From: Colicola sp016286205 | GTDB taxonomy: Bacteria; Bacteroidota; Bacteroidia; Bacteroidales; Paludibacteraceae | Reading direction: 5' to 3' | Assembly (NCBI GenBank): GCA_016286205.1 | Contig: JAEESF010000007.1 | Span: 62,001 to 126,000 of the forward strand | DNA: 64,000 nt | Shown here: one piece after another, positions 52,813 to 62,300 of the stretch | Layout of the letters: the number at the start of each line of letters is the position of its first letter | Numbering within the stretch: the first letter of the stretch is position 1 | The notes under the pieces: model-generated | Told to the model about the DNA's origin: nothing | Seen by the model: only the letters and a program-made list of their open reading frames with translations | Database searches by the model: none | Position numbers and translations under genes: made by a program

Positions 52813-54602
52813 AAAAGAGACTAACAATATATTTGTGTCTAATATGGTTCGTTGCGCCGGTACTGGCCGGTGTAGCCAACGAGAGCCGCCATTTCCTAAC
52901 TACGGAAGTGGGCCTTGGCTATTCGGCATTGCTCAACAAATCTGATCTGGGCAAATCGTCCGGTTTGGCAGGTGCCAAGCTGCAGATAGGTTATGAATGG
53001 AATTATCGCCGTTTCTTGTTGCATACAGGTTTGGAGTTTGCCTCCATCAACGATCGTGCCAGTGTAGCGCCGTTCACACTGGAGACACCATATACCATCG
53101 GCTTGCCATCGGGTCTGCAGATGACCGAGCACTTCAATTTCCAGTCGTATCAAGAGACGCAAATGATGGGCCAATTCCGAATTCCTGTCCAACTGGGTGG
53201 ATGGTTTGCCGAGCGGTATTATTTCCTGGCCGGATTGCGTGTCGGTTTGCCTGTTTTGCGCAGCGGACGTGTTAAGACGGACGTGACCACTACGCTGACC
53301 GACCCCATGCTGATAGGCGAGTTGGGCAATGTGGCGCAACACGATGCGTACGCATCCACCGAGCGCTTCTCGACCAAATGGTCGGGCATGATTGATGCCC
53401 AAGTTTCTGCCGAGATAGGCGTGGTGCTCAATTCGTTCTTCGAGAAACCGAAGGGCAAAGGAAAAGGCAAGGGCGCATCTCATAGCAAGCAGCCGGAGAA
53501 GAAACCGATACTCTATCGCGTAGGCTTGTTTGCCGATTACGGAGTGACATCGTGCGTCACCTATCCTACGGGCGATCCGTTGGTTACGGTATCGGCGCCG
53601 CGTGAGATAACGCCTAGCAGTTATTTCTTTGCTTCTCAGACGGGTGCTCATTCGTTGTTGGTCGGTGCTAAATTTGCCGTACTCTTCCAGCTGAATCAGC
53701 CGAAGCCGCAGAAGGCAGAGCCATCCTATCTGGAGATATCCGTTACCGATGCTGCTACGTCCGAACCGCTTACGGCCAAGGTGGATATATTCGACCAGAA
53801 GAAGAAACGCACCGTCACTCGTGACGCCAAGAACGGACATCTGCGTTATCGTACTCGACAGGGCGATTACACGATTACGGCATATAATGCCGCTTACTAT
53901 TCTCAGTCCGAATCGGCTTCCATCACAGAAGATGGCGTGACGATTCCTATAGAACTGGTGCTGCAAGCTCGTCCGTGGTTGCGCTTGCGTGTGACGAATG
54001 CCGATACAGGCGAACCGTTGTCTGTGGCTATCATGCTGCGTGATGCGCAATCGGGCGACAGTATTTCGCTACTGCAGACATCTACAGAAGAAGGCCTGGC
54101 GCGTATATTGCTGGATGAGAAGCGTTCGTACAAACTGGCTATCGAGCAGACCGGTTATGAGACGCTGGCTAGAGGAATAACCAATGTAGGCGATTCGCTC
54201 AATCTGGTTTTGACGCCAATCAAGGTGGGTAAGAAAGTGGTACTCCACAATTTGTTCTTTGCTACCAACAAGACGCGTATTCTGCCGCAGTCTGAGCCGG
54301 CTCTGGATGAACTGTACGAATTCCTCCGTGATAATCCGTCGCTGACCATCCGCATCACCGGTCATACCGATAATGTAGGTTCGGATAGAGACAATCAGAT
54401 ATTGTCAGAGGGTCGTGCGCAAGCCGTTCGTGACGAGATCATCAAGCGCGGTATCGCACCTGAACGTATCGAAGCGGAAGGTAAGGGCGAGTCTGAGCCT
54501 ATCGATACGAACGAGACTGAAGAAGGTCGTGCACGCAACCGCCGCGTAGAGTTCACTATCACTTCCACAGGCGGAGCTCTGATAGAGCAGATGAAAGAAT
54601 AA
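52809..54602 (+). CDS. OmpA-domain outer-membrane barrel protein with carboxypeptidase-like repeats
   Basis: 597 residues. Signal peptide (LIWFVAPVLAGVA), an N-terminal barrel related to the proteins at 29584 and 34583 (EVGLGYSALLNKSDLG, YYFLAGLRVGLPVLR, LLVGAKFAVLFQLNQP), a Lys/Gly loop at ~220-240 (KPKGKGKGKGASHSK), two CarboxypepD_reg-like domains (YLEISVTDAATSEPLTAKV; WLRLRVTNADTGEPLSVAI), and a C-terminal OmpA domain (~475-590) with RITGHTDNVGSDRDNQ and RARNRRVEFTI that binds peptidoglycan. It shares ATGA with the protease gene, so the two are co-translated; the barrel could hold or display the protease. Confidence 0.85.
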   Translation: MKKRLTIYLCLIWFVAPVLAGVANESRHFLTTEVGLGYSALLNKSDLGKSSGLAGAKLQIGYEWNYRRFLLHTGLEFASINDRASVAPFTLETPYTIGLPSGLQMTEHFNFQSYQETQMMGQFRIPVQLGGWFAERYYFLAGLRVGLPVLRSGRVKTDVTTTLTDPMLIGELGNVAQHDAYASTERFSTKWSGMIDAQVSAEIGVVLNSFFEKPKGKGKGKGASHSKQPEKKPILYRVGLFADYGVTSCVTYPTGDPLVTVSAPREITPSSYFFASQTGAHSLLVGAKFAVLFQLNQPKPQKAEPSYLEISVTDAATSEPLTAKVDIFDQKKKRTVTRDAKNGHLRYRTRQGDYTITAYNAAYYSQSESASITEDGVTIPIELVLQARPWLRLRVTNADTGEPLSVAIMLRDAQSGDSISLLQTSTEEGLARILLDEKRSYKLAIEQTGYETLARGITNVGDSLNLVLTPIKVGKKVVLHNLFFATNKTRILPQSEPALDELYEFLRDNPSLTIRITGHTDNVGSDRDNQILSEGRAQAVRDEIIKRGIAPERIEAEGKGESEPIDTNETEEGRARNRRVEFTITSTGGALIEQMKE

Positions 54603-54608
54603 GAATAA

Positions 54609-54637
54609 CCGACGGGCTGCGGCCCGCCGGTTTTGTT
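54609..54637 (+). terminator. Terminator after the OmpA-domain gene
   Basis: CCGACGGGC with GCCCGCCGG (one mismatch) around TGCG, followed by TTTTGTT. Confidence 0.75.
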
Positions 54638-54661
54638 ATGTATCCACCTGGTTTATACAAA

Positions 54662-54694
54662 GGATAAACGAACGATAAACGAAGGATAGAGATA
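54662..54694. repeat. 11-nt period repeat A4 (2-3 units)
   Basis: GGATAAACGAA, CGATAAACGAA, then diverged GGATAGAGATA. Read on the minus strand the first two give TTCGTTTATCC and TTCGTTTATCG, an anchor plus seven bases as in arrays A3 and A5. It lies 24 bases past the end of the minus-strand regulator gene, in a convergent gap. Confidence 0.5.
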
Positions 54695-54717
54695 AGGACG
54701 GTGTAGGCAAAGGATAA

Positions 54718-56256
54718 CTAGTAGAGTGTCCTGATGTTTCGTACCTGGTTCTCAAAATTATCTCTGTCGCCCAGAGCGCTATTCTTGATTTTTACACGAT
54801 AATTACTAATCGTATTGGGGCTATAGCATAGCAGGTCAGCTATTTTGGCACTACTATCGATGCCCAGTAGAATAAGTGCAAAGATTCGCATCTCGATAGT
54901 CATTCTTTCTCCCGGTTTTGGAATCAGGCGCGCTTCCGGTTTGAGTAGCGCGTTGAAATCTTGCACAAACGTACCGTACAGCGAAAGGAACGTATCGTCG
55001 AACGAACGGTAGAAATTCTCCATCTCATGATTCATAAAGGATGTTGGGTCTTTTTCTCCGGCCTTGCGTGCCATAGTGGTCAGGCGGCGGATATAGTCGC
55101 TATATACCTCCATGTAGCGGTAGATATATTGCTCCTTCACGTGGTTGGCATCCTTCAGCAGACGATTGGTGCTTCTCAGTTCGTCATTCATGGCCTGTAT
55201 CTTATGGTTGAGCGAGTGCAAGCGTCTGTTTTGTCGGTAGGCATACACTACGGCAAAAATCATCGCCACAAGCGCTACAGCAAAGAGCAGCAACGCAATG
55301 GTTTGGCGGATAAAGGATTGGCGCAACTGGTGCTCATAACGACGAACAATCAAGTGGCCGGGGGTGAAAATCTGGATGAATCGTGTAGGCGCATTAAAGA
55401 AGGTGGCATTGGTAAACGAGTAGTCACTCAATCGATAGGCCCGTTCGAAATCTCCTGCATCCAAACAATCCTGCGCTACCAACCACGAAGAACCATTGTC
55501 GGTGATGCCGCATCGCACATCGGTAATAGCCGATCGCACGAGCCACTCGCGACGTTTGGTCTGATCGCCGGCATTCTCGTAAATCATAGCATGTCCATAG
55601 GCTAGGATGGCATACAGATGCTCCTCGGGCGTGGTCATAGCCAGCAGTTGCTCGCTATATCGAAGGGCAGTCGCCCAATCGTTCTGATCGGAGGCGCGAT
55701 AGAGATTGTACCAGCAGCGACTCTCTTGCGAATAGACCGTATCTTGCTCCAGCGCCATCATCATGGAGTCGTAATACAGTTGCGTTTTTGCCCGTAGGTC
55801 CTCTACAAACATCGGAATATGTGCATCTGCAGCCGCATCGCTATAGAGCAGCCATGCCATTTTGTATCCGTCTACGCCACGGATGGATGGGGCGTTCGGT
55901 TTGTCCAACATAGCAATGGCGCTATTGTAGTGGCCTGAGGATCCGAGCAGCTGCACTACTTCGACAAATGCTTTGGTGCGTATGGGTTCTTCTGCATCTT
56001 GCAATTTCAGGAACCAAGCTAGTGAAGAATCGCTCTGAAAATGCTGGTATTCTTCGGCGATACGCAATTGCAATTCTTGCGTCATAGGCCGTAGCGTACA
56101 AAGCGAATCGATGTACTTTTGATGGCGCGCTGTATAGGCATCTGCATGCGAAACTTCGTCCTCCAGAACGATGAGTAGAGAGTCCAAAGTAGAGGCATTA
56201 GTAGCTGCCAAACTCTGCGCAAAAAACAGAAGCGGTAAGAGAAAGCGTTTAGACAT
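54718..56256 (-). CDS. Membrane-bound transcriptional regulator, DUF6377 type
   Basis: 512 residues. Signal/anchor at the start (FLLPLLFFAQSLAATNA), a periplasmic helical TPR-like part (~20-315; RHQKYIDSLCTLRPM, LQLRIAEEYQHFQSDSSL), one transmembrane helix (~320-345; IALLLFAVALVAMIFAVVYAY), a cytoplasmic coiled coil with YIYRYMEVYSDYIRRL, and a C-terminal helix-turn-helix (LLGIDSSAKIADLLCYSPNTISNYRVK). This is the DUF6377 architecture common in Bacteroidota: an envelope signal is passed straight to a DNA-binding end. Start ATG 56256 fits the promoter. It lies beside the surface-protein genes and may regulate them (inference). Confidence 0.85.
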   Translation of the reverse strand: MSKRFLLPLLFFAQSLAATNASTLDSLLIVLEDEVSHADAYTARHQKYIDSLCTLRPMTQELQLRIAEEYQHFQSDSSLAWFLKLQDAEEPIRTKAFVEVVQLLGSSGHYNSAIAMLDKPNAPSIRGVDGYKMAWLLYSDAAADAHIPMFVEDLRAKTQLYYDSMMMALEQDTVYSQESRCWYNLYRASDQNDWATALRYSEQLLAMTTPEEHLYAILAYGHAMIYENAGDQTKRREWLVRSAITDVRCGITDNGSSWLVAQDCLDAGDFERAYRLSDYSFTNATFFNAPTRFIQIFTPGHLIVRRYEHQLRQSFIRQTIALLLFAVALVAMIFAVVYAYRQNRRLHSLNHKIQAMNDELRSTNRLLKDANHVKEQYIYRYMEVYSDYIRRLTTMARKAGEKDPTSFMNHEMENFYRSFDDTFLSLYGTFVQDFNALLKPEARLIPKPGERMTIEMRIFALILLGIDSSAKIADLLCYSPNTISNYRVKIKNSALGDRDNFENQVRNIRTLY

Positions 56257-56277
56257 GGTGTGTAAATTTTGACGGTG

Positions 56278-56308
56278 CAAAATTACAACAAATATTTGAT
56301 ATGTGCAA
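56278..56308 (-). promoter_or_regulatory. Promoter for the DUF6377-type regulator
   Basis: Minus strand -7 TAATTTTG (56278-56285) and -33 TTG (56306-56308), 20 nt apart, 21 bases before the ATG. Confidence 0.7.
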
Positions 56309-56415
56309 ATTTTGCCGTACTTTTTTTGTACCTTTTTGTTTTTTAGTATATCTGAGAATCAGTAAGTTAATAGGTGTAAACACGTACTTTTTTGCTGTAT
56401 TGTGTTGTAGAACAT

Positions 56416-56446
56416 TTGTATATATTAAAAAATATATATACCTTTG
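56416..56446 (+). promoter_or_regulatory. Promoter for the secreted protein at 56612
   Basis: -33 TTG at 56416-56418 and -7 TACCTTTG at 56439-56446, 20 nt apart. The leader is about 160 nt and carries the repeat at 56493. A second weak -7-like TACCTTTT lies near 56329. The 355-base gap 56257-56611 holds no gene. Confidence 0.75.
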
Positions 56447-56492
56447 CACCAGAATTGCGAAACATTCCGAAACATCACAACCCAAATCAACT

Positions 56493-56569
56493 CACGACAA
56501 AACCACGATTTGACCACGATATTACCACGATATTACCACGTGATTGTCTCGGTAAAGTTACGACCAAAC
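56493..56569 (+). repeat. 11-nt period tandem array A5 (7 units) in a 5' leader
   Basis: Units CACGACAAAAC, CACGATTTGAC, CACGATATTAC, CACGATATTAC, CACGTGATTGT, CTCGGTAAAGT, TACGACCAAAC. CG at positions 3-4 is kept in all seven, CACG in five. It lies 40-115 nt after the expected transcript start and ends 42 nt before the ATG at 56612, so it is transcribed. Longest and most regular of the five arrays. Confidence 0.75.
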
Positions 56570-56611
56570 AAAATAGATAATAGATTGATTAACTAAACAA
56601 ATTTAATTATC

Positions 56612-57841
56612 ATGAAAAAATTTTCCTTGTTTTTTGTTTTGCTTTGTGCAACTATGATTTCCTTCGCTGCCAGCAGTAGCGAGTATTGTTGCTATTATGG
56701 TGACGAAACCAAAGACGGCGATGCTTATGTTACGCTGAGTTGGATTACCGATGCCAGCGGTAATGTAGTTATCACGATAGGCGAAGGTCCGGGGGCCACT
56801 TCGAGTGCTTTCCGTAACGGTGGTTTTGAAGGTGGTATTGGAGCATTCGTAGTTAGTACCGATAATTTTGCGACCACAACTCCTGCAAGCGACTATTTCA
56901 CTGCGACGCAGGTTTATTCGGGAAATGTCTATACATTGACTAAGATAGCTGAGCTGCCTGCAGGTGCTCAGATTAAGCACGTTGGTGCCGGTCATGCATT
57001 GGCCTGGAAAGTAAATGGCAAGGATGCCTATTCTTTCCCGGATTTCATTTATACCTATGGTGGTGTTTGTGACCAATGGCCTGCTCCGACCAATGTGGCT
57101 GTTAGTGGAGATAGCGTGATTACCTTCACCGAAGTAGCAGGTGCAGAGCAATATACGGCTTTTGTAGCTCTGAATGGTGCTGTGAAGCATGAGCAAATAG
57201 TAGTATCGGGTGACAAACTGAATTTCAAGCCTCTGGCCAGCGGCACGTACAAAGTGACCGTAGTTGCTTTTGGTAACGGCAAACTGGAGTCCGATCCTTC
57301 GGAAGAGGTAGATTGGGCACTGACGGCAGAAGAAGTTGTCTTGGGCAATTCGGAATACTGCGACTATGCTATTTTGCCGGGCGATAACCGTGAGGCAAAA
57401 ATTACATGGATCACTAATGCAGAGGGTGCAGTCATTATTACTCTTTCTGAAGTTGATGGCGGTGAGGCAGCTGATTTCCATTTCCGTGGCAACGGTATGG
57501 CTATAGGTAGTTTTAATGTAGGAACAATGCCTGCATCCACTTATTTTAATCACGCATGCTCAGGCAACACGGTTACTCTCTCGTTGAAGGATGCTGCCAA
57601 TGCACCGGCTAAGGGTGAGAAGATTACCTACAATGCTGTAGTAGAATACGCTACCACTCTGGAGGGCAATGCATGGCCGACGATTGCGTTCGAATATACC
57701 TATGGTACCGAATGTGAAAATCCTGCAACGCCGATACTTGTAATAACCGAGCAGCCAACAGCAAGCAAGAAGATAGAAGATGGCAGATTGGTCATCGAGC
57801 ATAATGGTGTTCGCTACAATGTATTAGGAATTAGATTATAA
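56612..57841 (+). CDS. T9SS cargo: secreted two-repeat beta protein
   Basis: 409 residues; signal peptide MKKFSLFFVLLCATMISFAA. Two homologous beta domains flank a fibronectin-like linker: SEYCCYYGDETKDGD...SWITDASGNVVITIGE (~22-150) and SEYCDYAILPGDNREAK...TWITNAEGAVIITLSE (~245-370); each begins with an SEYC cysteine cluster and ends with FxYTYG-x-C. The tail KKIEDGRLVIEHNGVRYNVLG is the same short C-terminal signal as in the other cargo proteins. No catalytic motif; could be a carbohydrate-binding or structural surface protein. Confidence 0.75.
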   Translation: MKKFSLFFVLLCATMISFAASSSEYCCYYGDETKDGDAYVTLSWITDASGNVVITIGEGPGATSSAFRNGGFEGGIGAFVVSTDNFATTTPASDYFTATQVYSGNVYTLTKIAELPAGAQIKHVGAGHALAWKVNGKDAYSFPDFIYTYGGVCDQWPAPTNVAVSGDSVITFTEVAGAEQYTAFVALNGAVKHEQIVVSGDKLNFKPLASGTYKVTVVAFGNGKLESDPSEEVDWALTAEEVVLGNSEYCDYAILPGDNREAKITWITNAEGAVIITLSEVDGGEAADFHFRGNGMAIGSFNVGTMPASTYFNHACSGNTVTLSLKDAANAPAKGEKITYNAVVEYATTLEGNAWPTIAFEYTYGTECENPATPILVITEQPTASKKIEDGRLVIEHNGVRYNVLGIRL

Positions 57842-57892
57842 TACATATAATTCATTATTAATTACTATTACTAACTTTAATTCATTTTAGTT

Positions 57893-59299
57893 ATGAAAAA
57901 ATTAACATTTTTAGTAGCGCTCATGTGCGCAAATGTAATGGCATTTGCTGCTCCGACGACAGCAGCTCCCGTTCCGACATGGCCGGCAGCCCAAGTATTG
58001 GCCGTTTATTCGGATTCCTATACGCTCCCTGTCAATTGGGGTTATTTGGAAAATTGGAACCAAACCACAACATTGACCACAGAAGAAATAGAGGGGAATC
58101 ACTATCTGTCATATGCTAACTTCAATTACCTCGGTTGGGGGTGTGCCGCGACACTCAACTGCTTGACGATGGAGAAACTTCACTTGGATATTTGGGCAGA
58201 TGCTGCTGGTGAAGTTAGTGTATTTCCAATCTTTGGCGGTGGCGGTAATGCTACAGATGATTCTCACAGCAAGAAACTGACTCTTGCCGCAGGTCAATGG
58301 AATAGTTTTGATTTGGATTTGGCTACTGATTTTGCAGGATTGAACCTGTCGAGTATCTTCCAATTCAAATTTGCCGATGGAACAATCAATTCTTTTGCAG
58401 TAGACAATGTATTCTTCTACCGTACGACTCCGCTGGAGGATTCGGAAGCTCCAACTAATTTTACAGCGACTCTAACATCGACTACATTCTTCTCGGCTAC
58501 AATTACGGTTTCTGCAGAAGATAATATGGGTGTAGTTAATTTCTCCGTATCGCTCAATGGTGCAGAAGTGGCCACACTTGGTGGTGAAAGTGGTGTTGCA
58601 GGTACGATTAATGTTCCAAACCTAGAACCGGCTACAGCCTATACATTCTCTGTAGTTGCTAAGGACGGAAATAACAATGCGGCCGCACCGATCGAGGTTT
58701 CGACTACTACTCTGGCGCTTCCGGCAGCAGCTCCTGCTCCTACAGTTGCAGCAGAAAATGTTAAGTCGATTTATTCTAATGTATATGAGCCGGCCACAAC
58801 CGTTAGCGAATATTGCCAATGGTGGTGGGCTTCGCCAGCTTTGCGTCAAGTTGTATTGGGCGAAGACAATGCTCTCTTCTACGACAATCTGAGCAACGAA
58901 GGTTCTTTCGGTTTTGCATTTAACCCGCTAGATGCAGCCGGTTTCCAGAAACTGCATCTCAGCATTTATCCTTTGCAAGCAGGAACTATTGATATATGGC
59001 CGATTATTCCTCCAGAGGATAATTTCCACCAGATCACTCCGACTCTGACTGCAGGACAATGGAATGAGATAGTATTAGATTACACCTCTCAAACATTTGC
59101 CAACTTTGGTCAAATCGGTTTCAGAGCATTTGGTAGTCTGGGTGCATTCTTCTTGGATAATGTTTACTTCTTCAAAGATGTAACCGCGATTGACAATGTT
59201 AATGCAGGACAGAATGTTCAGAAAGTAGTTGAGAACGGCCAACTGATTATCATTAAGAATGGCGTTCGCTACAATGCAGCAGGACAAGAAGTTCGTTAA
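57893..59299 (+). CDS. T9SS cargo: secreted protein with fibronectin-like linker
   Basis: 468 residues; signal peptide MKKLTFLVALMCANVMAFAA. Two related beta-sandwich domains (~25-180 and ~275-430), each with YSD/YSN-x-Y...W, K-L-H-L-D/S-I-W/Y, L-T-A-G-Q-W-N, and V-D/L-D-N-V-F/Y-F motifs, resemble carbohydrate-binding-like domains near glycan-utilisation loci. Between them is a fibronectin-III domain (EAPTNFTATLTSTTFFSATI). Tail QKVVENGQLIIIKNGVRYNA. It sits between another cargo gene and susC, which fits a surface glycan-binding role, but no ligand residues are proven. Confidence 0.75.
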   Translation: MKKLTFLVALMCANVMAFAAPTTAAPVPTWPAAQVLAVYSDSYTLPVNWGYLENWNQTTTLTTEEIEGNHYLSYANFNYLGWGCAATLNCLTMEKLHLDIWADAAGEVSVFPIFGGGGNATDDSHSKKLTLAAGQWNSFDLDLATDFAGLNLSSIFQFKFADGTINSFAVDNVFFYRTTPLEDSEAPTNFTATLTSTTFFSATITVSAEDNMGVVNFSVSLNGAEVATLGGESGVAGTINVPNLEPATAYTFSVVAKDGNNNAAAPIEVSTTTLALPAAAPAPTVAAENVKSIYSNVYEPATTVSEYCQWWWASPALRQVVLGEDNALFYDNLSNEGSFGFAFNPLDAAGFQKLHLSIYPLQAGTIDIWPIIPPEDNFHQITPTLTAGQWNEIVLDYTSQTFANFGQIGFRAFGSLGAFFLDNVYFFKDVTAIDNVNAGQNVQKVVENGQLIIIKNGVRYNAAGQEVR

Positions 59300-59307
59300 T
59301 ACTTTTG

Positions 59308-59335
59308 GGTATGTGCCGTTGGGTCGGCACATACC
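59308..59335 (+). terminator. Hairpin between cargo gene and susC
   Basis: Perfect 11-bp stem GGTATGTGCCG with CGGCACATACC around TTGGGT, followed by TTCTATTT. A weak T-tract suggests partial termination or mRNA processing, allowing different levels of the cargo protein and SusC/D. Confidence 0.6.
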
Positions 59336-59368
59336 TTCTATTTCATATATTTCATAAATGTATATATC

Positions 59369-62300
59369 ATGAGAAGTAAAATCTATTTAACAGTCGTTTT
59401 GGCCTGGATGTCACTCATCGCCATGGCTCAGTCGCTGACAGTGACGGGTGTGGTGATGGCCCAAGATGAGCCGGATCCGGTGATTGGCGCCAATGTGATG
59501 GTCAAGGGAACCACCGTTGGTACGATTACCGATTTCGATGGTAATTTCTCTGTTCAGGCGAAAGCAGGCGATGTGTTGCAGATATCCTTTATGGGATACA
59601 AGACACAAGAAGTTAAGGTAAGCGGCAGCGGTCCGATGCGCATCACGCTCGAGCCGGACAATGTGCAACTACAAGAAGTCGTAGCCATTGGTTATGGTAC
59701 GATGAAGAAGAGTGATTTGACTGGATCTGTGGCTTCGGTTAGTGCAGATCAGCTAGTTAAAGCTCCTGTTTCTGGTTTGGACCAAGCACTACAAGGTCGC
59801 GCCGCAGGTGTTACCGTAACCAGCAATTCCGGTCAGCCTGGCGAAGGTGCAACGATTCGTATTCGTGGTATCGGTTCTGCACTTGGTGGGAATGACCCGC
59901 TGTATGTAGTGGATGGAGTTATCACAGGTGATATCAAATGGCTCTCGCCTACCGACATCAAGTCAATGGAAATTCTGAAGGACGCTTCTGCAGCAGCTAT
60001 CTACGGTAGCCGTGGTGCCAATGGTGTCATTCTAATTACCACCAAGTCCGGTGGTGAAGGCAAGATAAACATTTCCTTTGATGCTTATTGGGGCTTCCAA
60101 AATCGTTGGAAGAAGATGGATGTACTTGGTGCAAAAGATTTTGCTGATACCGAAATCCGCATCGGTGCGATGCGTAATGGTGCATCAGAAGTTGCTTACT
60201 ATCAGAAATATGGTTTCCGCCCTTGGTTGAATATGTATAAATTAGGTAATGCTAATATCACTAAGATATCAGAGTATTATCCAATTAATTTTGCGTACGA
60301 GGATCAAGAGACCGATTGGCAAGACGAGGTCTTTAAAGCCAACGCATTTATGCACAATTACAACCTTTCTTTCGATGGAGGAGGAGAAAAAGGACACTAT
60401 GCTTTGTCTGCTTCCTATTTCGGTCAGGAAGGAACCATTGTAGGTAGCAACTACAATCGTTTTACACTTCGTCTGAATACTGATTACAAGGTGCGCGATT
60501 GGTTGAAGATCGGTGAACATTTCTCTATCGTTTCTTCTTATGGCCGCAATGCGATGAACAACAGTTCTTCTGCAGGAGCATCTATGATTACAGCTGCATT
60601 GGCAATGGCACCGTGGGATCCAGTTTACTATCCAGAAGGATCGGTTAACAAAAATGGCAAAGATATTTCAGGATACTATTCTGCAGGTTCTAACTTTAAG
60701 AATGTAACCAATCCTTACCAAATGGCATTCAATAGCGAGCCGAATACTCGCAGCGAGCGTGCTGTTGGCGATGTTTATTTCGAGATTACTCCGGTGCAAG
60801 GCTTAACTATCAAGTCGGCTATGTCGGCTGATTACTCAGTATCTCGTACTCGTAATTTCGGTTATCCGAACATTTACACAAGTTACAACGCTTCTGATAA
60901 AAACTTCCTAAGTGCAAACATCAATCGTGGTTTGCAACTTTTGGAGGAAACGACTATCACTTATGCTCGCGAGATTGGCAAACACAATTTCTCGGTCATG
61001 GTAGGTCAGACATGGTCCGAATATAACTACTATGGAATAGGTGGTTCGGGTGCCAAGATCTTAAATGATGCTCCTAATAACTGGTATTTGAGCCGTGTAA
61101 CGGAAGATCAAACTTATGCCTCTGATAATGTTAGTCGTGTACGTCGTCTGTCGTTCCTCGGCCGTGTATTCTACAACTACGATAGTCGTTACATGATTAC
61201 CGCTAACTTCCGTGCAGATGCTTCTAGCAAATTCACCAAGAATCCTTGGGGCTATTTCCCATCAGTGGCTGTGGCTTGGCGTTTGAGCGAGGAACCGTTT
61301 ATGCGTGATCTGGAATTGGATTGGCTGGACAACATTAAGTTCCGTGCAGGTTTCGGTCAGGTGGGTAACGATGGTGTAGGTTCCAGCGCATTCCAATATA
61401 CGATGGGATCTTCCGAGAATGTGTTCTATGGATATCCGTTTGGTCCAGATCAAAATGCAGGACAAGCTACCGGTGGTGCTGCTGTGCTGACACTGGTGGA
61501 TGAATCAGGAAAGTGGGAGACCAACCAACAATGGGATGCCGGTATTGACTTTAGTTTCTGGAATGGAAAACTGGCGGGTACTATTGATTATTTCCGTCGC
61601 GATACTAAGGATGCGTTGCTCTATGTTAATGCACCGGCTCATGTTGGAAACCGTTATTCTTTAATTCGGAACGTAGGAAATATTCGCAATGAAGGTGTCG
61701 AAATCACATTAAGTCATGACAACACCGTTGGCCCGGTACATTATAATATTGGAGCTAACTTCTCGTTCCTGCATAATGAATTGACCAAACTGAATGGTGG
61801 TTCTCCGCTATGGGGCGATCGTACAAAGACCGACGAAGGTCTTGCGTTGAATTCGTTCTGGGGATATCAGTATGAAGGAGTGTATCAGTCGGATGAAGAA
61901 GCATTGGAGCAGCTTTATTCCTACACAGAAACTACGATAGGTGTTCATGCTGGTGATGCACGTTATACGGATGTGAATGGTGATGGCAAATTGGACGAGA
62001 ATGACAAGATGGTCATTGGCAATCCATTCCCGAAATTGACTTATGGTCTCAATTTGGCAGTCGATTTCTATGGAGTAGATATCCAGTTGTTCTTCCAGGG
62101 TGTAGCAGGCAACAAAATTTACAATGTACAACGCCAATACTTGGAAGGCGATGGTGGCAGCTATGCATTGGCTTCGTATATGAAAGACAATGTATGGGTA
62201 GGTTATACAGACGCAGTGCGTTCTGCTATGTTGGTAAACGGTGTTGATTTTTATGAATTAGAGAATCGCGAAGGAACTATTCCAAACCCTCTAGGTTCTC

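Noticed and set aside
52896..54050. 384-residue minus-strand frame opposite the OmpA-domain gene
   Set aside because: Arg/His-rich composition typical of an antisense shadow; the plus strand encodes clear signal peptide, barrel and OmpA motifs.
56493..56569. CRISPR array
   Set aside because: Units are only 11 nt with no repeat/spacer division of normal size, and no cas genes are in the window.
56603..57553. 316-residue minus-strand frame opposite the cargo gene
   Set aside because: No signal, family motif or promoter; the plus frame has a signal peptide and the T9SS-like tail.
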